In this document: one piece after another, positions 49,043 through 58,633 of the stretch
How the letters are laid out: the number at the start of each line of letters is the position of its first letter
Position numbering within the stretch: position 1 is the first letter of the stretch
DNA from: Hydrangea macrophylla
Lineage: Eukaryota; Streptophyta; Magnoliopsida; Cornales; Hydrangeaceae
Assembly: GCA_033977485.1 (NCBI GenBank)
Contig: CM066995.1
Coordinates: forward strand, 52,513,162-52,577,161
DNA length: 64,000 nt
Reading direction: 5' to 3'
Made by a program: the position numbers and the translations under genes
The notes under the pieces: generated by a model
The model's input: the letters and a program-made list of their open reading frames with translations, nothing else
The model's database searches: none
What the model was told of the DNA's origin: nothing

Positions 49043-50726
49043 TATGATTTACTGTAAAAATCAAAACAAAATATATATGGATATCAGAATTTGACAGTTT
49101 GAAATAAAAGAATCCTTTTAAAACTCTTATTTAAAAACAAAGTCGCCGGAATATCGAAACGAAAGAATAAAGCCTCCGTGTGGTGGTCAATGTTCGATCT
49201 TTCGATTTATCATGACTTATCCGCTATGCAACTCTTGCAAAATAGCCATGACTCCCGAACCTATTTGATCTCTAAGTTTCTGAATAATGCCCCGTGTGGG
49301 ATCCCTTATCCATAGCTTAGCTAGTGTGTACCATTAACTAGGATCCAATCACAACCATCTCAAGTAGCGCCTCCGTGTGGTGGTCACCCTCTAACACGTC
49401 TGATTGATCCTATCCATAGGAAGTTCACATCTAGTAACCAATGAGCAGTGTACCCTCTGTATGGAATAATCACCCCTGGCGAGGTGACACAGAATACACT
49501 ACTCATCTTACAATGAACCGTTAATGGAAGATCGTGGGTGTTATTTGATAAGACCCTCTCCCACTAGATTTAGTAAATTAAGGATTTTACTTTTGAAAAA
49601 TGTTTCCACACATTACCCATAAACATCCAATGTTTACTAATGTGATGAAAACGGTTTTTGAATTTTATTTTAGAAAACTTGTTTTAAGTGCATGCAACAA
49701 TGTATTATACGCCAATCACAAAACAAGCACATAAAACAAAAACTAAAATGAAATATAGGCATTCAAACAATGCCTCTATCTCCCATGGCTCTATTTCCAT
49801 AGAACCACCTACTTGGTTTGGTCGCCTCCGGCTCCATCTTTATGGACAACGACTCCTTGCTCCATCTTCATGGAATTTCTAATTCTATTACATTGGACCT
49901 ATGCTTCTTTTGAAGCTTACAATTTATCTAGAAAAAAGAAATAGCAAAAAAGAAATAAAAGGCTAGGGAAACCGGTGCGACTTTCCTTTTCGTAGGATTG
50001 AAGCCGCAGCGCCCTTTACATACGCCTTAAAACCAAACCATTAATAAATTACAACATGCACCAATCTCAAACAATTTAAATATAAATATTTAAACGACTT
50101 GGTGCCATGGGAGATAGCGACTAATTTTGCTGCAAAAGGGTTAGTCGTACACGCATCCACACATACATAACAAATATATGTAACTATTGGAACACTTAAT
50201 TGATTCACACAGTATATAAACACTTTACATACTGAATTAGAACTTAAAACAGCATCTTACTTCTCTGTCACAGTTCGATCGATCGAAGACCGTTCGATCG
50301 CTCGAACCTTCGATCAATTGAACACTGTTCAATCGCTTGAACATTCTGTTTCACAGAATGATTTAAAACTTTACAGAAATAATTTAAGATTAAAGTATAA
50401 TTTAAAAAACCTTTACAACTGTGAACAGAACACCTGGACAGAGAATCTGTCTCGATCGATCTAACACTATTCGATCGATCGAACACCAGAAGGCTTCGAT
50501 CGATCGAAACTAGTTCGATCGATTGAGAACAGAATGTTCGATCGATCGAAACAAGTTCGATCGATCGAACCCACCTTGCATCCTATGCAATCACAGTTTT
50601 GTATTCTGCTGCGATAACACTGCAGAAACAGATCTATGACGATGCAGTTTCGAAAACAGTTCTAAAATCAACATGCAAATCAAAACTAGGGTTCCAAAAA
50701 CGCATCTATAGATCCAAACGAGCGTG
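49043..50726 (-). other. C3 untranslated leader
   Basis: A 1.68-kb leader between PBS and gag. It carries about ten TCGATCGA-type palindromes at 50575-50275, in two groups. It ends with TTTTTACAG eleven bases before the gag ATG, similar to a 3' splice site. No conserved ORF was found. Confidence 0.75.
50275..50575. repeat. TCGATCGA palindrome array in the C3 leader
   Basis: Units of the GTTCGATCGATCGAAC type occur on both sides of an AT-rich gap (about 50345-50450). Equivalent leader clusters are at about 34627-34930 (C1) and 38410-38720 (C2). This second array is transcribed, unlike the one upstream of the TATA box. Confidence 0.85.
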
Positions 50727-50738
50727 GCTCTGATACCA
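50727..50738 (-). promoter_or_regulatory. PBS of C3 (initiator Met tRNA)
   Basis: TGGTATCAGAGC on the minus strand, two bases past the 5' LTR. Confidence 0.92.
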
Positions 50739-50740
50739 AT

Positions 50741-51837
50741 TGAAGGAAAAACCGGTTTAAAGTTAGAGTTTAAACGCGCAGCGGAAATAGGTTAAGTTAT
50801 AAAACTTTTGGTATTCCAGGATCTACTACTCGTCAATTTCATAGATGCGTACAAGGGGGTGCAAGAATTATACCTTAGTGTCTTGAACCCAATTCTGAAA
50901 CTTTAACTTCCAGCAGCCTCCACTAGATGATCTTCACCCTTATGACTCCTGCGGATGCCTGCCGGAAGGACTAGGGTTGGTGGGAACTCTAATAGAGAGG
51001 ATAGGAAGGTTTTGAGAAGACTATGATAGTTTCTGCTGCTTCTGCGTATAAAAACGACGATCACTTACTTCCAGAACACAGCTGCCCTATTTATAGATTT
51101 CCAGAACCGACCTAGACTTCGATCGATCGAAGTGACTTCGATCGATAGAACCTTCGATTGATCGAACCTTTCTCGATCGATCGAACCTGCTGACTTCAAT
51201 CGATCGAACATACTTCAATCGATCGAACTTGTCTTAACAGCTTCCTCAAGTGTCTTTCCAAGCATCCTAGCGGAGCTAAGAGTGGGACCTCCTAGGCTCT
51301 TTATTGTTGGCTCAGACCAGTTTGTTAATTACCATGACCAAACTCTTTGATCAGCAAACTAACTAACTGGTCAGTTAACGTTTATTCCACTATAAAACGA
51401 TAACTGAACTCCAACGCAAAAGAACATATCCGAAGCGATAACTAGACTTGTATGGTGTACTAATGTCCCTCTACCGTCAGCATTCGTAATCATATTCAGG
51501 TAGTCGGATAACTGTTACTGTCAACCTGAATCATGATTACTTCTTGTATTCCTTGAGTCCCATTCACTACTCATGATTACCAAACATGTTGATAACTCTT
51601 ATCAACAAGACTGCAGTACTCAGTAATCAACTTGGTGACATTCTCAAGGGAATGCTTACTCTGAATCAGAGGGTAGATTCTATCTTGACAATATATGTTC
51701 ACAACCCTATGATACTTAAAGACAAAACAATCATCTCATGAAAGAAACATACACAATGAAATGTAAAGCTGATATCCATATATTATAATGCTAATGTCTC
51801 ATACATAAAGTAATGGTTTGAGGGCACAAACCCAACA
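50741..51837 (-). repeat. 5' LTR of C3 (1097 bp, with a 399-bp internal deletion)
   Basis: It is nearly identical to the 3' LTR except that position 51710/51711 joins sequence corresponding to 44511 and 44911. Both breakpoints carry CTATG. In element orientation bases about 127-525 of the LTR (U3) are missing. The TATA box (51096-51087) and the palindrome array remain. Confidence 0.95.
51087..51096 (-). promoter_or_regulatory. TATA box in the C3 5' LTR
   Basis: CTATAAATAG on the minus strand. This is the copy that would drive transcription of C3. Confidence 0.65.
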
Positions 51838-52189
51838 TGTGGCTACTTGTGAAGCCGCAAAAGAAGCTGCTTGGCTCAAGAAGTTCCTTATGGAGCTCGA
51901 GGTAGTACCAGTGTCGCTGTCACCTATTACGCTTTATTGTGATAATAGTGGGGCAGTGGCACAGTCCAAGGAGCCAAGGAACCACGGAAAGGGAAAGCAC
52001 GTAGAGCGGAAATATCATCTAATCTGAGATATTGTTCAACGTGGAGATGTGACTGTCAACAAGAATGCCACCTCGGACAATCTTGCAGATCCGTTTACAA
52101 AGGCCTTGCCACATAAGGTCTTTAATCGTCATCGAGATAGTTTAGGTCTCAGATGTAGTCCTGAATGGTAATGAGTGCAAGTGGGAGTT

Positions 52190-53723
52190 TGTTGGGTTTG
52201 TGCCCTCAAACCATTACTTTATGTATGAGACATTGACATTTTAATATATGGATATCAACTTTATATTTCATTATGTATGTTTCTTTCATGAGATGATTGC
52301 TAATCCATAGGTATCATAGTAAGTAATTCGTGTATGTATAAGATAAATACAAATGAGATAAGAATTACTATTTTCTGATACTTAGAACTTGTCACAGTGG
52401 ATGATGAGACTGGATACCTCATCGGGTTTACACTGTAGCATGATTAACTACCATTGGATGGAGTGATGAATCTCAATCACTAGAGAGTAACTCTTAGTTA
52501 ATATGCTAATGCTTATAGTGCATTGACGGACATGAGCTTTCCTATTGACACTTAAGTTTGTCAAACAATCGATAAAAACTCATAACTTGTATAAAGTACG
52601 CGTTCTCAATCTTGAGACAATTATGAACATAGACTGTGGATATGGCTGCTTTGACTTACCAATCAGTGAGGTCTATAGAAGATCAACACCTGGGTATCAT
52701 AGGTATGTCATGTTCATAGGGTTGTGAACATATATTGTCAAGATAGAATCTACCCTCTGATTCAAAGAAAGCATTCCCTTGAGAATGTCACCAAGTTGAT
52801 TACTGAGACCTGCAGTCTTGTTGATAAGTAGTTATCAACATGTTTAATAATCATGAGAGGTGAATGAGACTCAAGGAATATAAGAAGTAATTATGATTCA
52901 AGTTGACAATAACCGTTTATCCGACTACCTGAATATGATTACGAATGCTGATGGTAGAGGGACATTAGTACACCAAACAAGTACATGTCTAGTTATCGCT
53001 TCGGATATGTTCTTTTGCGTTGGAGTTCCGTTATCGCTTTATAGTAGAGTAAACGTTAACTGATCATTGGTTAGTTTGCTGATCAAAGAGTTTGGTCATG
53101 GGAATTAACAACTGGTCTGAGCCAACAATAAAGAGCCTAGGAGGTCCCACTCTTAGCTCCGCTAAGAAGCTTGGAAAGACACATGAGGATACTGTTAAGA
53201 CAGGTTCGATCGATCGAAGTAGTTTTCGATCGATTGAAGTCTAGATAGGTTCGATCGCTCAAATATGGTTCGATCGATCGAAGTTTCGATTGATCGAAGC
53301 TACTTCGATCGATCGAAGCCACTTCGATCGGTCGAAGGTTAAAGTCGGTTTTGGAAATCTATAAATAGGGCAGCTGCGCACAGAGTTTAATTATCGTTGT
53401 TTTTCCTATACGAAAGTTGTAGAGACTGTTAGGGTTTTTCCATGCCTTCTTATCCTCTCCGTTGGAGTTCCCACCAACTCTAGCCTCTTTGGCAGCATCT
53501 ATAGGAATCATAAGGGTGAAGACAACCTGGTGGAAAGCTGCTGCACTATCAAGAATGTTGAAAATTTCATAATTGGGTTCAAAATACAAAAGTATAAGTC
53601 TTGTCCCCTCTTGTACATATATATGGAATTTACGAGTAATAAATCCTGAGCTACCAAATAAGTTTTTGTAACTCAATCTTTCCGCTGAGCATTTAAAATA
53701 ATTTTAAACAAGTTTTTCCTACA
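52190..53723 (+). repeat. 3' LTR of C2 (1534 bp)
   Basis: It starts TGTTGGGTTTGTGCCC directly after a polypurine tract (AGTGCAAGTGGGAGTT, 52174-52189) and ends TTCCTACA. The TATA box is at 53359-53368. The palindrome array (53203-53335) has more units than the one in the 5' LTR. Confidence 0.92.
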
Positions 53724-53829
53724 CAATTTATATGAATATAAATACTTTTTAATAGATACAAGAAAACTTAATTTTCTTTTCACTGTGAAGTACAAATATG
53801 GTAATAATATCTTAAAAAGAGTAATATTT

Positions 53830-53985
53830 GGGACACTAACAAATTTCACTAGCACTCACACCCACATTTTATTTCTTTCTTAGTGGCACTGTAGGGTCCG
53901 CAGTGGACCCAATGTGTCACTAGGAGAGAGATAGAGTTTGAGTGTGAGTGTCAGTAGAATTTATTAGTGAAATTTGTTAGTGCCC
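53830..53985. mobile_element. Small TIR element (MITE), 156 bp
   Basis: The ends GGGACACTAACAAATTTCACT (53830-53850) and AGTGAAATTTGTTAGTGCCC (53966-53985) are inverted repeats with one difference. The interior has further short dyads (GGGTCC...GGACCC). No clear target-site duplication. Superfamily not assigned. Confidence 0.75.
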
Positions 53986-54115
53986 TAGCATTGTTGTCTT
54001 AAAAATGAAGTCGTGAAAGTCACTCGGGCCACTCTAGAACAAATTCCTGATCGATCCTTAATGCCGATCAAAAGTTTGAAAAAAAATCGTGAGTACTCAA
54101 AGAATTAAAAAAGAA

Positions 54116-54298
54116 ATGATAATGCTATTCTAAGAAAGTTCTCATATATATGAGAAAGCACCTTATAATTTTTGGATGAAAACCAAAGAAAGCAACCATA
54201 TGATATCTATGAATTTTGAGATATACTTTTAACTACTTTCTCATTCAAGAGTTATAAGGTGTTTTCTCATATGAGAAGCTTCTTATAATAACATTATT
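54116..54298. mobile_element. MITE with about 27-bp terminal inverted repeats
   Basis: The end AATGCTATTCTAAGAAAGTT (54121-54140) pairs with TTCTTATAATAACATT at the right end (about 54280-54295), and the match continues into CTCATAT on both arms. The TIR resembles that of the element at 54997-55152. The target-site duplication is unclear. Confidence 0.6.
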
Positions 54299-54996
54299 CA
54301 AAAACATTCTTACGGGACTAATAATTGCTATAGAGATACACAGAAGCAAGAACTGCCAAGAGGAGGATTGATATATATATATATATATATAATTAATACT
54401 AAACAAGAGAAAGAGAGAGAGGGGGGAGAGTGAGGGAGAGAGAGAGAGAAGACATAAAGAGTGGATGAGAGAAGAAGAAAGAAAAAGGATGGAAAAGGAG
54501 TGAAAGATAGAGACCTGGAAATAGGGAAAATGCTGGGAAAGTGGAGACAGCTATAGACAAGTCTGGGCTTCAAATGCACGCATATATATCTTTTCTACAC
54601 ATCAACTTATTAACTAACCTCTCTCTCTCCTAATGCCACCAAATTCAATGGGGAGCAATCTTTATCACTATATATAATATGGGTGGTGAGAGATATGACA
54701 ACCTGTTTTTCCATGACAAACTAAACCCCACATTTCTTTGCTGCAATGCTACAATCAACAACACTACTTTTCTCTTAAAGAAACAAAAAAACAAAGTCTC
54801 TTCATTGCTTTTGTCTTGATTGTTTTCTACAAGTTCAAACTATCATGTACTGAGGTTATGGAATCCTTTTTTAACTTTTGAGCTCAAAATAATAACAAAA
54901 AATTTCTGACTGAAAGTTTGCCTTAACCCTCTCCCTATGGTGCTTACCCTTTACATGGGGAATGGTGAAATCAGCTTATACACAACTTATAACATA
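54299..54996. other. Intergenic AT-rich stretch
   Basis: It holds an (AT)n run at about 54369-54392, a purine-rich GA tract at 54401-54500, and no coding support. The 83-codon frame over the GA tract on the minus strand is a low-complexity artefact. Confidence 0.6.
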
Positions 54997-55152
54997 GGAA
55001 AATGTTATTGTGAGAAGCTTGTCACATGAGAAGGCGGGTTTTAACCGTTGGATTAGCATCTAGCCTGAGAATCTTAAGGCTAGATGCTAATCCAACGGTT
55101 AAAACCCGTCTTCTCATTCTCATGTGAGAAGCTTCTCACAATAGCATTGCCA
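54997..55152. mobile_element. Hairpin MITE, Mutator-like
   Basis: Two arms of about 70 bp are nearly perfect inverted repeats and meet around TTAAGG near 55075. The ends GGAAAATGTTATTGTGAGAA and its counterpart are flanked by 9-bp direct repeats TATAACATA (54988-54996) and TACAACATA (55153-55161), eight of nine matching. A 9-bp duplication is the hallmark of Mutator-like elements. The transcript would fold into a long stem, a possible small-RNA source. Confidence 0.75.
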
Positions 55153-56018
55153 TACAACATATTCATTTTAACCACTTTTTGGAACCTCACTTAATTAGCT
55201 GTACTAAAAACTGCTACTTTGATTTTGAGCCATACACTACTCAGTAAGTGGTGGGTGTTAGAGCCTTAGCTATCGGAATTGGAGACTTTTCTGATAGAGA
55301 TTTTTTCTATAGAAATTTTTTAAAAAGCTTATTACAGCTTGGCATTTCTGTAGGAATATTAGGAGACATCTAAATTATTGTTATTGTTATTATTATTATT
55401 ATTGTTTTTATTTTGTAAAATAACAATTTCAATGGAAACTTTGTAAAGGCTCGGTTCATCTTTTTGAAAAAGTTTTAGTTTACTAACTTTTAGATTAATA
55501 GAAATTTAGCGTTAAATCCTCCGTTGGCAAAAATTATTGGTTAAAAGGAAAACATTTTTGGTAAAAAGTTGCTTAACTCAAGTCTTTTATTAGAGTAAAA
55601 CCACTCTAAATAAAATCCAAACAAGTTCACTAAACTTTCAAAACCAAAAATCCTAACGAGATGAGAAATTTCTATAAAAAATAAAAATAATAAAATAATA
55701 ATTAAAAAAAAGTTAGTAAAATTTCAGAACTCGTCAGGATTTTTGTCCAGTTTCATATGTGATAGCCTTTCACTAAATTTTTTTCCTTGGACCTAAAATA
55801 GACTAAAACCCTTATTCTCACTTAAACTACTCTCAAATAATTAGGTACCAAGCAATTAATCATTTGAGAAAACTAATCATATATATATATATATATATTA
55901 GTTGAATCATAAGCTTGTTGATCACATAGAAAATGAAAACAAAAACACAAAGTTGCGTTTTATTTTTTCTCATTTTCTATACATAAATATAGCATAAAAT
56001 TGGAAGAAGTTTTTATAC

Positions 56019-56055
<37 letters not shown>

Positions 56056-57816
56056 CAGTTATATTATACATCCCAAAAATTGTAGCAGTCTTAGATTAGT
56101 TATAATAAACTTTTTAAACCATACCTTATCTCATCAATTTCTAATCGAATATATAACCAAAACTAAATTCACTAATTAAAATAATATAACTATATTATAT
56201 ATATATATATATAATAATAATATCACTAGCAAATTTACGTACATAAAATTTGATTAGCAAAAAAATACGTATATAAAATTCAAAAATATTTTTCTGTGCA
56301 TCGCACTGGTTTTGATACTAGTGACTAAGTACAAGGGCAGAGGACAATTGCCCACCCCATTTTTTGGGGAAACAAATTTTACATGGTCAAATTTTTTTTT
56401 AATTATATGTAATGCATGCAATTAGCCGCCAAAAAAATTGATGTGTAATATTTTTTCTCAAATGTAATATAGCTCTCTTTGTAAATTTGTCTCTTTACAT
56501 TTTCTTATTAGTACTTTTCAATTTATTCGAACTCAAATGGTTCTACCATCGGTCAAGTTTAACAAATTATAATAAGTTATCAATCCGTATGATCGAAATA
56601 TGGTGATATAAAACAAATTCTATCTATAAATATGTATAAATAGACCAAAAAAAAATCGCCTTGTAAACGCTGCTTCCGAACCCCCATATAATTTCTCGAT
56701 GTACTATATGTACACCCCTCCAATCCCAACCCTTAATAAAAAAAATCCAGACTTCGCCGTTGACTAACTAGAAGTTGGCACAAATGAAAGTACTAGCAGT
56801 AATTGCCATTTCAAGTTCTGAGTAAGGAGTTCAAGCCCTTTTAAGTGATGTTTATCGATCTTTGGTGTTTTAAATGGCCGATGGTTGAAAAGGTAATTTA
56901 AATGGGGAAAAAAAAAAAGAAGACATTATTCGTTCAGAGAAAAGGAGAGTTCGTATTTTGTTTTTTAGAGTACTCCGTTTGAAATCTTTGTGGGAACAAG
57001 AGCATGTAGAAGTGATGTGAAAATTAGAGATTTTTCAGTTTAAAAAAAATATATACACCAATTTGCTTCTTCTTAAATTAATCTCATTAAAATCAATAAT
57101 CTCATTAAAATCTAATTTTTGTAAACAATAAAAAATTTAATTAAAAAAAATAAACCTTTCATTCTTAAACGTACTTACTCAACTTTGTCAATAATCTCAA
57201 ATTATAAGTCACCAAACTTCCGAGCAATCCAAATATCTCTAGTGGCGAAGTTATTTAGTGAGCTCGTTAGACTACATCATTATGCTAATATAGTGTCCTA
57301 TATATACATAGACCCGATGTTCACTAACGTTTATAGAATATGACAAGTGGGGAATGATATCATCCCGAAAAATATGGAGGCCATGACTTGCTTAAAATCA
57401 GCTACTAATTTTTATGTCATTCAATTTTAGTAACCACATGACCCATGTAATTGGAGTGGATGTGGTGAGAGCACTCACTAAATAGTACTCTCTCTTGTGA
57501 GTGGAGAGAAAATTGGAATGAGCGCTAGTCCAATGAAATTCGGTTATAATTAAACTGCTACGTACTGTGATTGGAATTGATCTCCAACACTACATTAAAA
57601 GTGAATGCACCTGAAAAAAACTTGTTTGAAAATTTAGCTCGTCTCATACCACATAAGTTAGAACCAAAAATAAAAAATAAATAAATAAATAAATAAAAGT
57701 TTGAAATAATGTCCAATATAACTGATGGATTTGGTTGCCCCTCCACTCTACATCCATTGTAGACAGGTGGTTGGCCGGTGTCAATTCGCCCCCGGTGAGC
57801 CAGATAATGCAGTCGG
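55153..57816. other. Intergenic AT-rich region with microsatellites
   Basis: No gene recognised on either strand. Simple repeats are (ATT)n near 55382, (AT)n near 55881 and 56197, and (CA)n at about 56020-56053. It is the upstream region of the acyltransferase gene. Confidence 0.6.

Positions 57817-57898
<82 letters not shown>
57817..57898. repeat. Compound microsatellite (CT)n(CA)n
   Basis: About 27 CT units are followed by about 13 CA units, 280 bp upstream of the acyltransferase start codon. The frames covering it on both strands are repeats of SL, RE or TH and are not genes. Confidence 0.95.
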
Positions 57899-57900
<2 letters not shown>

Positions 57901-58090
57901 TCAAGGAAAAAAAAGATTGTACCATGCAAAGAAGTTAGTATAATTAAATGGAGCCCATGACATTTTGTTCCAATGTCAAATAATTACATCATAAATTATA
58001 TATCCACAAAAAGACATACATAGGTCGGTTAACTTCTTTCATTTGGGTCATATATAGTAATATTATAACCTATACATACATAGCTCTTGT

Positions 58091-58100
58091 CTATATATAT
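58091..58100 (+). promoter_or_regulatory. Putative TATA box of the acyltransferase gene
   Basis: CTATATATAT lies 78 bp upstream of the ATG and is followed by a CT-rich stretch typical of plant transcription starts (CTCTTCTGTTTCTTTCCC). Start of transcription would be near 58120-58130. Confidence 0.6.
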
Positions 58101-58177
58101 CACAACCTCTTCTGTTTCTTTCCCTCACACAACACAAGCCCACAATTAAACAAGTTGATCAAAAAACAGTACCATTC

Positions 58178-58633
58178 ATGGCTTCTGATCATCAACACCA
58201 AACCCCTTTGAAAGTCACTATAACAAAAAGAATTTCTGTGTACCCAAATGCTTTAAACCCTCCAAAATTTTTGAATCTATCAAATTTAGATAGACAGTGT
58301 CCAATGCACATGTACTTGGTTTTCTTTTACAAGCCATCTCTTGGATTCCAAAATTTACCGGCTAGTTCGGTTTTCAGTGATTTGAAAACTGGATTGGAGA
58401 AAACGCTGTCGTTTTGGTACCCTGCTGCGGGTAGGCTGAGGTTAAACCCTAATGATGGAAAGCTTGAGATTTGGTGCAACAATGGTGGTGCTGTTCTTGC
58501 TGAGGCTGTGACACGTGTCAAGATCTCAGAGCTTGGAGATCTCTCTCACTACAATGAGTTCTTTGAGAATTTGGTTTTTAAGCCTTCTGTTGGTGATAGG
58601 GATATGTCTGAGAGTCCGCTGGTCGTTGCTCAG
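58178..58633 (+). CDS. Exon 1 of the BAHD acyltransferase
   Basis: 152 codons; ends at the donor CAG|GTGATA. The frame stays open for another 15 codons into the intron before a stop. Those codons encode IIYIF followed by a poly-F run from a T tract and do not belong to the family. Confidence 0.85.

Larger units (their letters stand above)
43542..51837 (-). mobile_element. Copia-family retrotransposon C3, youngest, intact gag-pol
   Basis: Perfect TGTGG duplications (43537-43541, 51838-51842) bracket it inside the RNase H part of C2. Parts in element order: 5' LTR 51837-50741, PBS 50738-50727, leader, gag-pol 49042-45053, polypurine tract 45052-45038, 3' LTR 45037-43542. By hand count the first 970 aligned LTR bases differ at about eight positions, mostly C/T or G/A changes. 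The 5' LTR lacks 399 bp present in the 3' LTR. Lineage by RT and integrase features is plant Copia of Tork/Angela-like type; this is inference. Confidence 0.95.
39890..52171 (+). pseudogene. C2 gag-pol, disrupted by stops and by the C3 insertion
   Basis: Read from the ATG at 39890 to 43541 and resumed at 51843-52171 on the far side of C3. It is homologous throughout to the C3 polyprotein. Breaks include a stop near 39965 (EW to E-stop), a TAG near 40209, a stop replacing the Q after YLM at about 41530, two stops near 42390-42396 and another near 42624. A run of AT dinucleotides (about 40004-40024) has expanded inside gag. The zinc knuckle is changed at CFQC to YFQC. The 3' remnant beyond C3 encodes the last 110 or so residues, through [10 protein letters not shown] to the stop. 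Confidence 0.92.
36818..53723 (+). mobile_element. Copia-family retrotransposon C2, split by C3
   Basis: LTRs lie at 36818-38248 and 52190-53723. Perfect CAATT duplications flank it at 36813-36817 and 53724-53728. C3 interrupts its RNase H region at 43541/51838. Without C3 it is about 8.6 kb. Its gag-pol has many stops, and its LTRs differ from each other far more than those of C3, so it is older than C3. The 117 bp between G1 and C2 (36701-36817) hold nothing recognisable. Confidence 0.92.

Noticed and set aside
53137..53322. Short minus-strand ORF rich in SID/RS units in the C2 3' LTR
   Set aside because: It only reflects translation of the TCGATCGA array; similar frames appear at 26095-26367, 43933-44151 and 50268-50486.
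54328..54579. 83-codon ORF on the minus strand
   Set aside because: Low-complexity product (Ser, Phe, Leu) from a GA-rich tract; no domain or context.
57558..57943. ORFs of up to 123 codons over the CT/CA tract on both strands
   Set aside because: Their length comes from an open dinucleotide repeat; the products are runs of RE, SL and TH, with no support outside the repeat.
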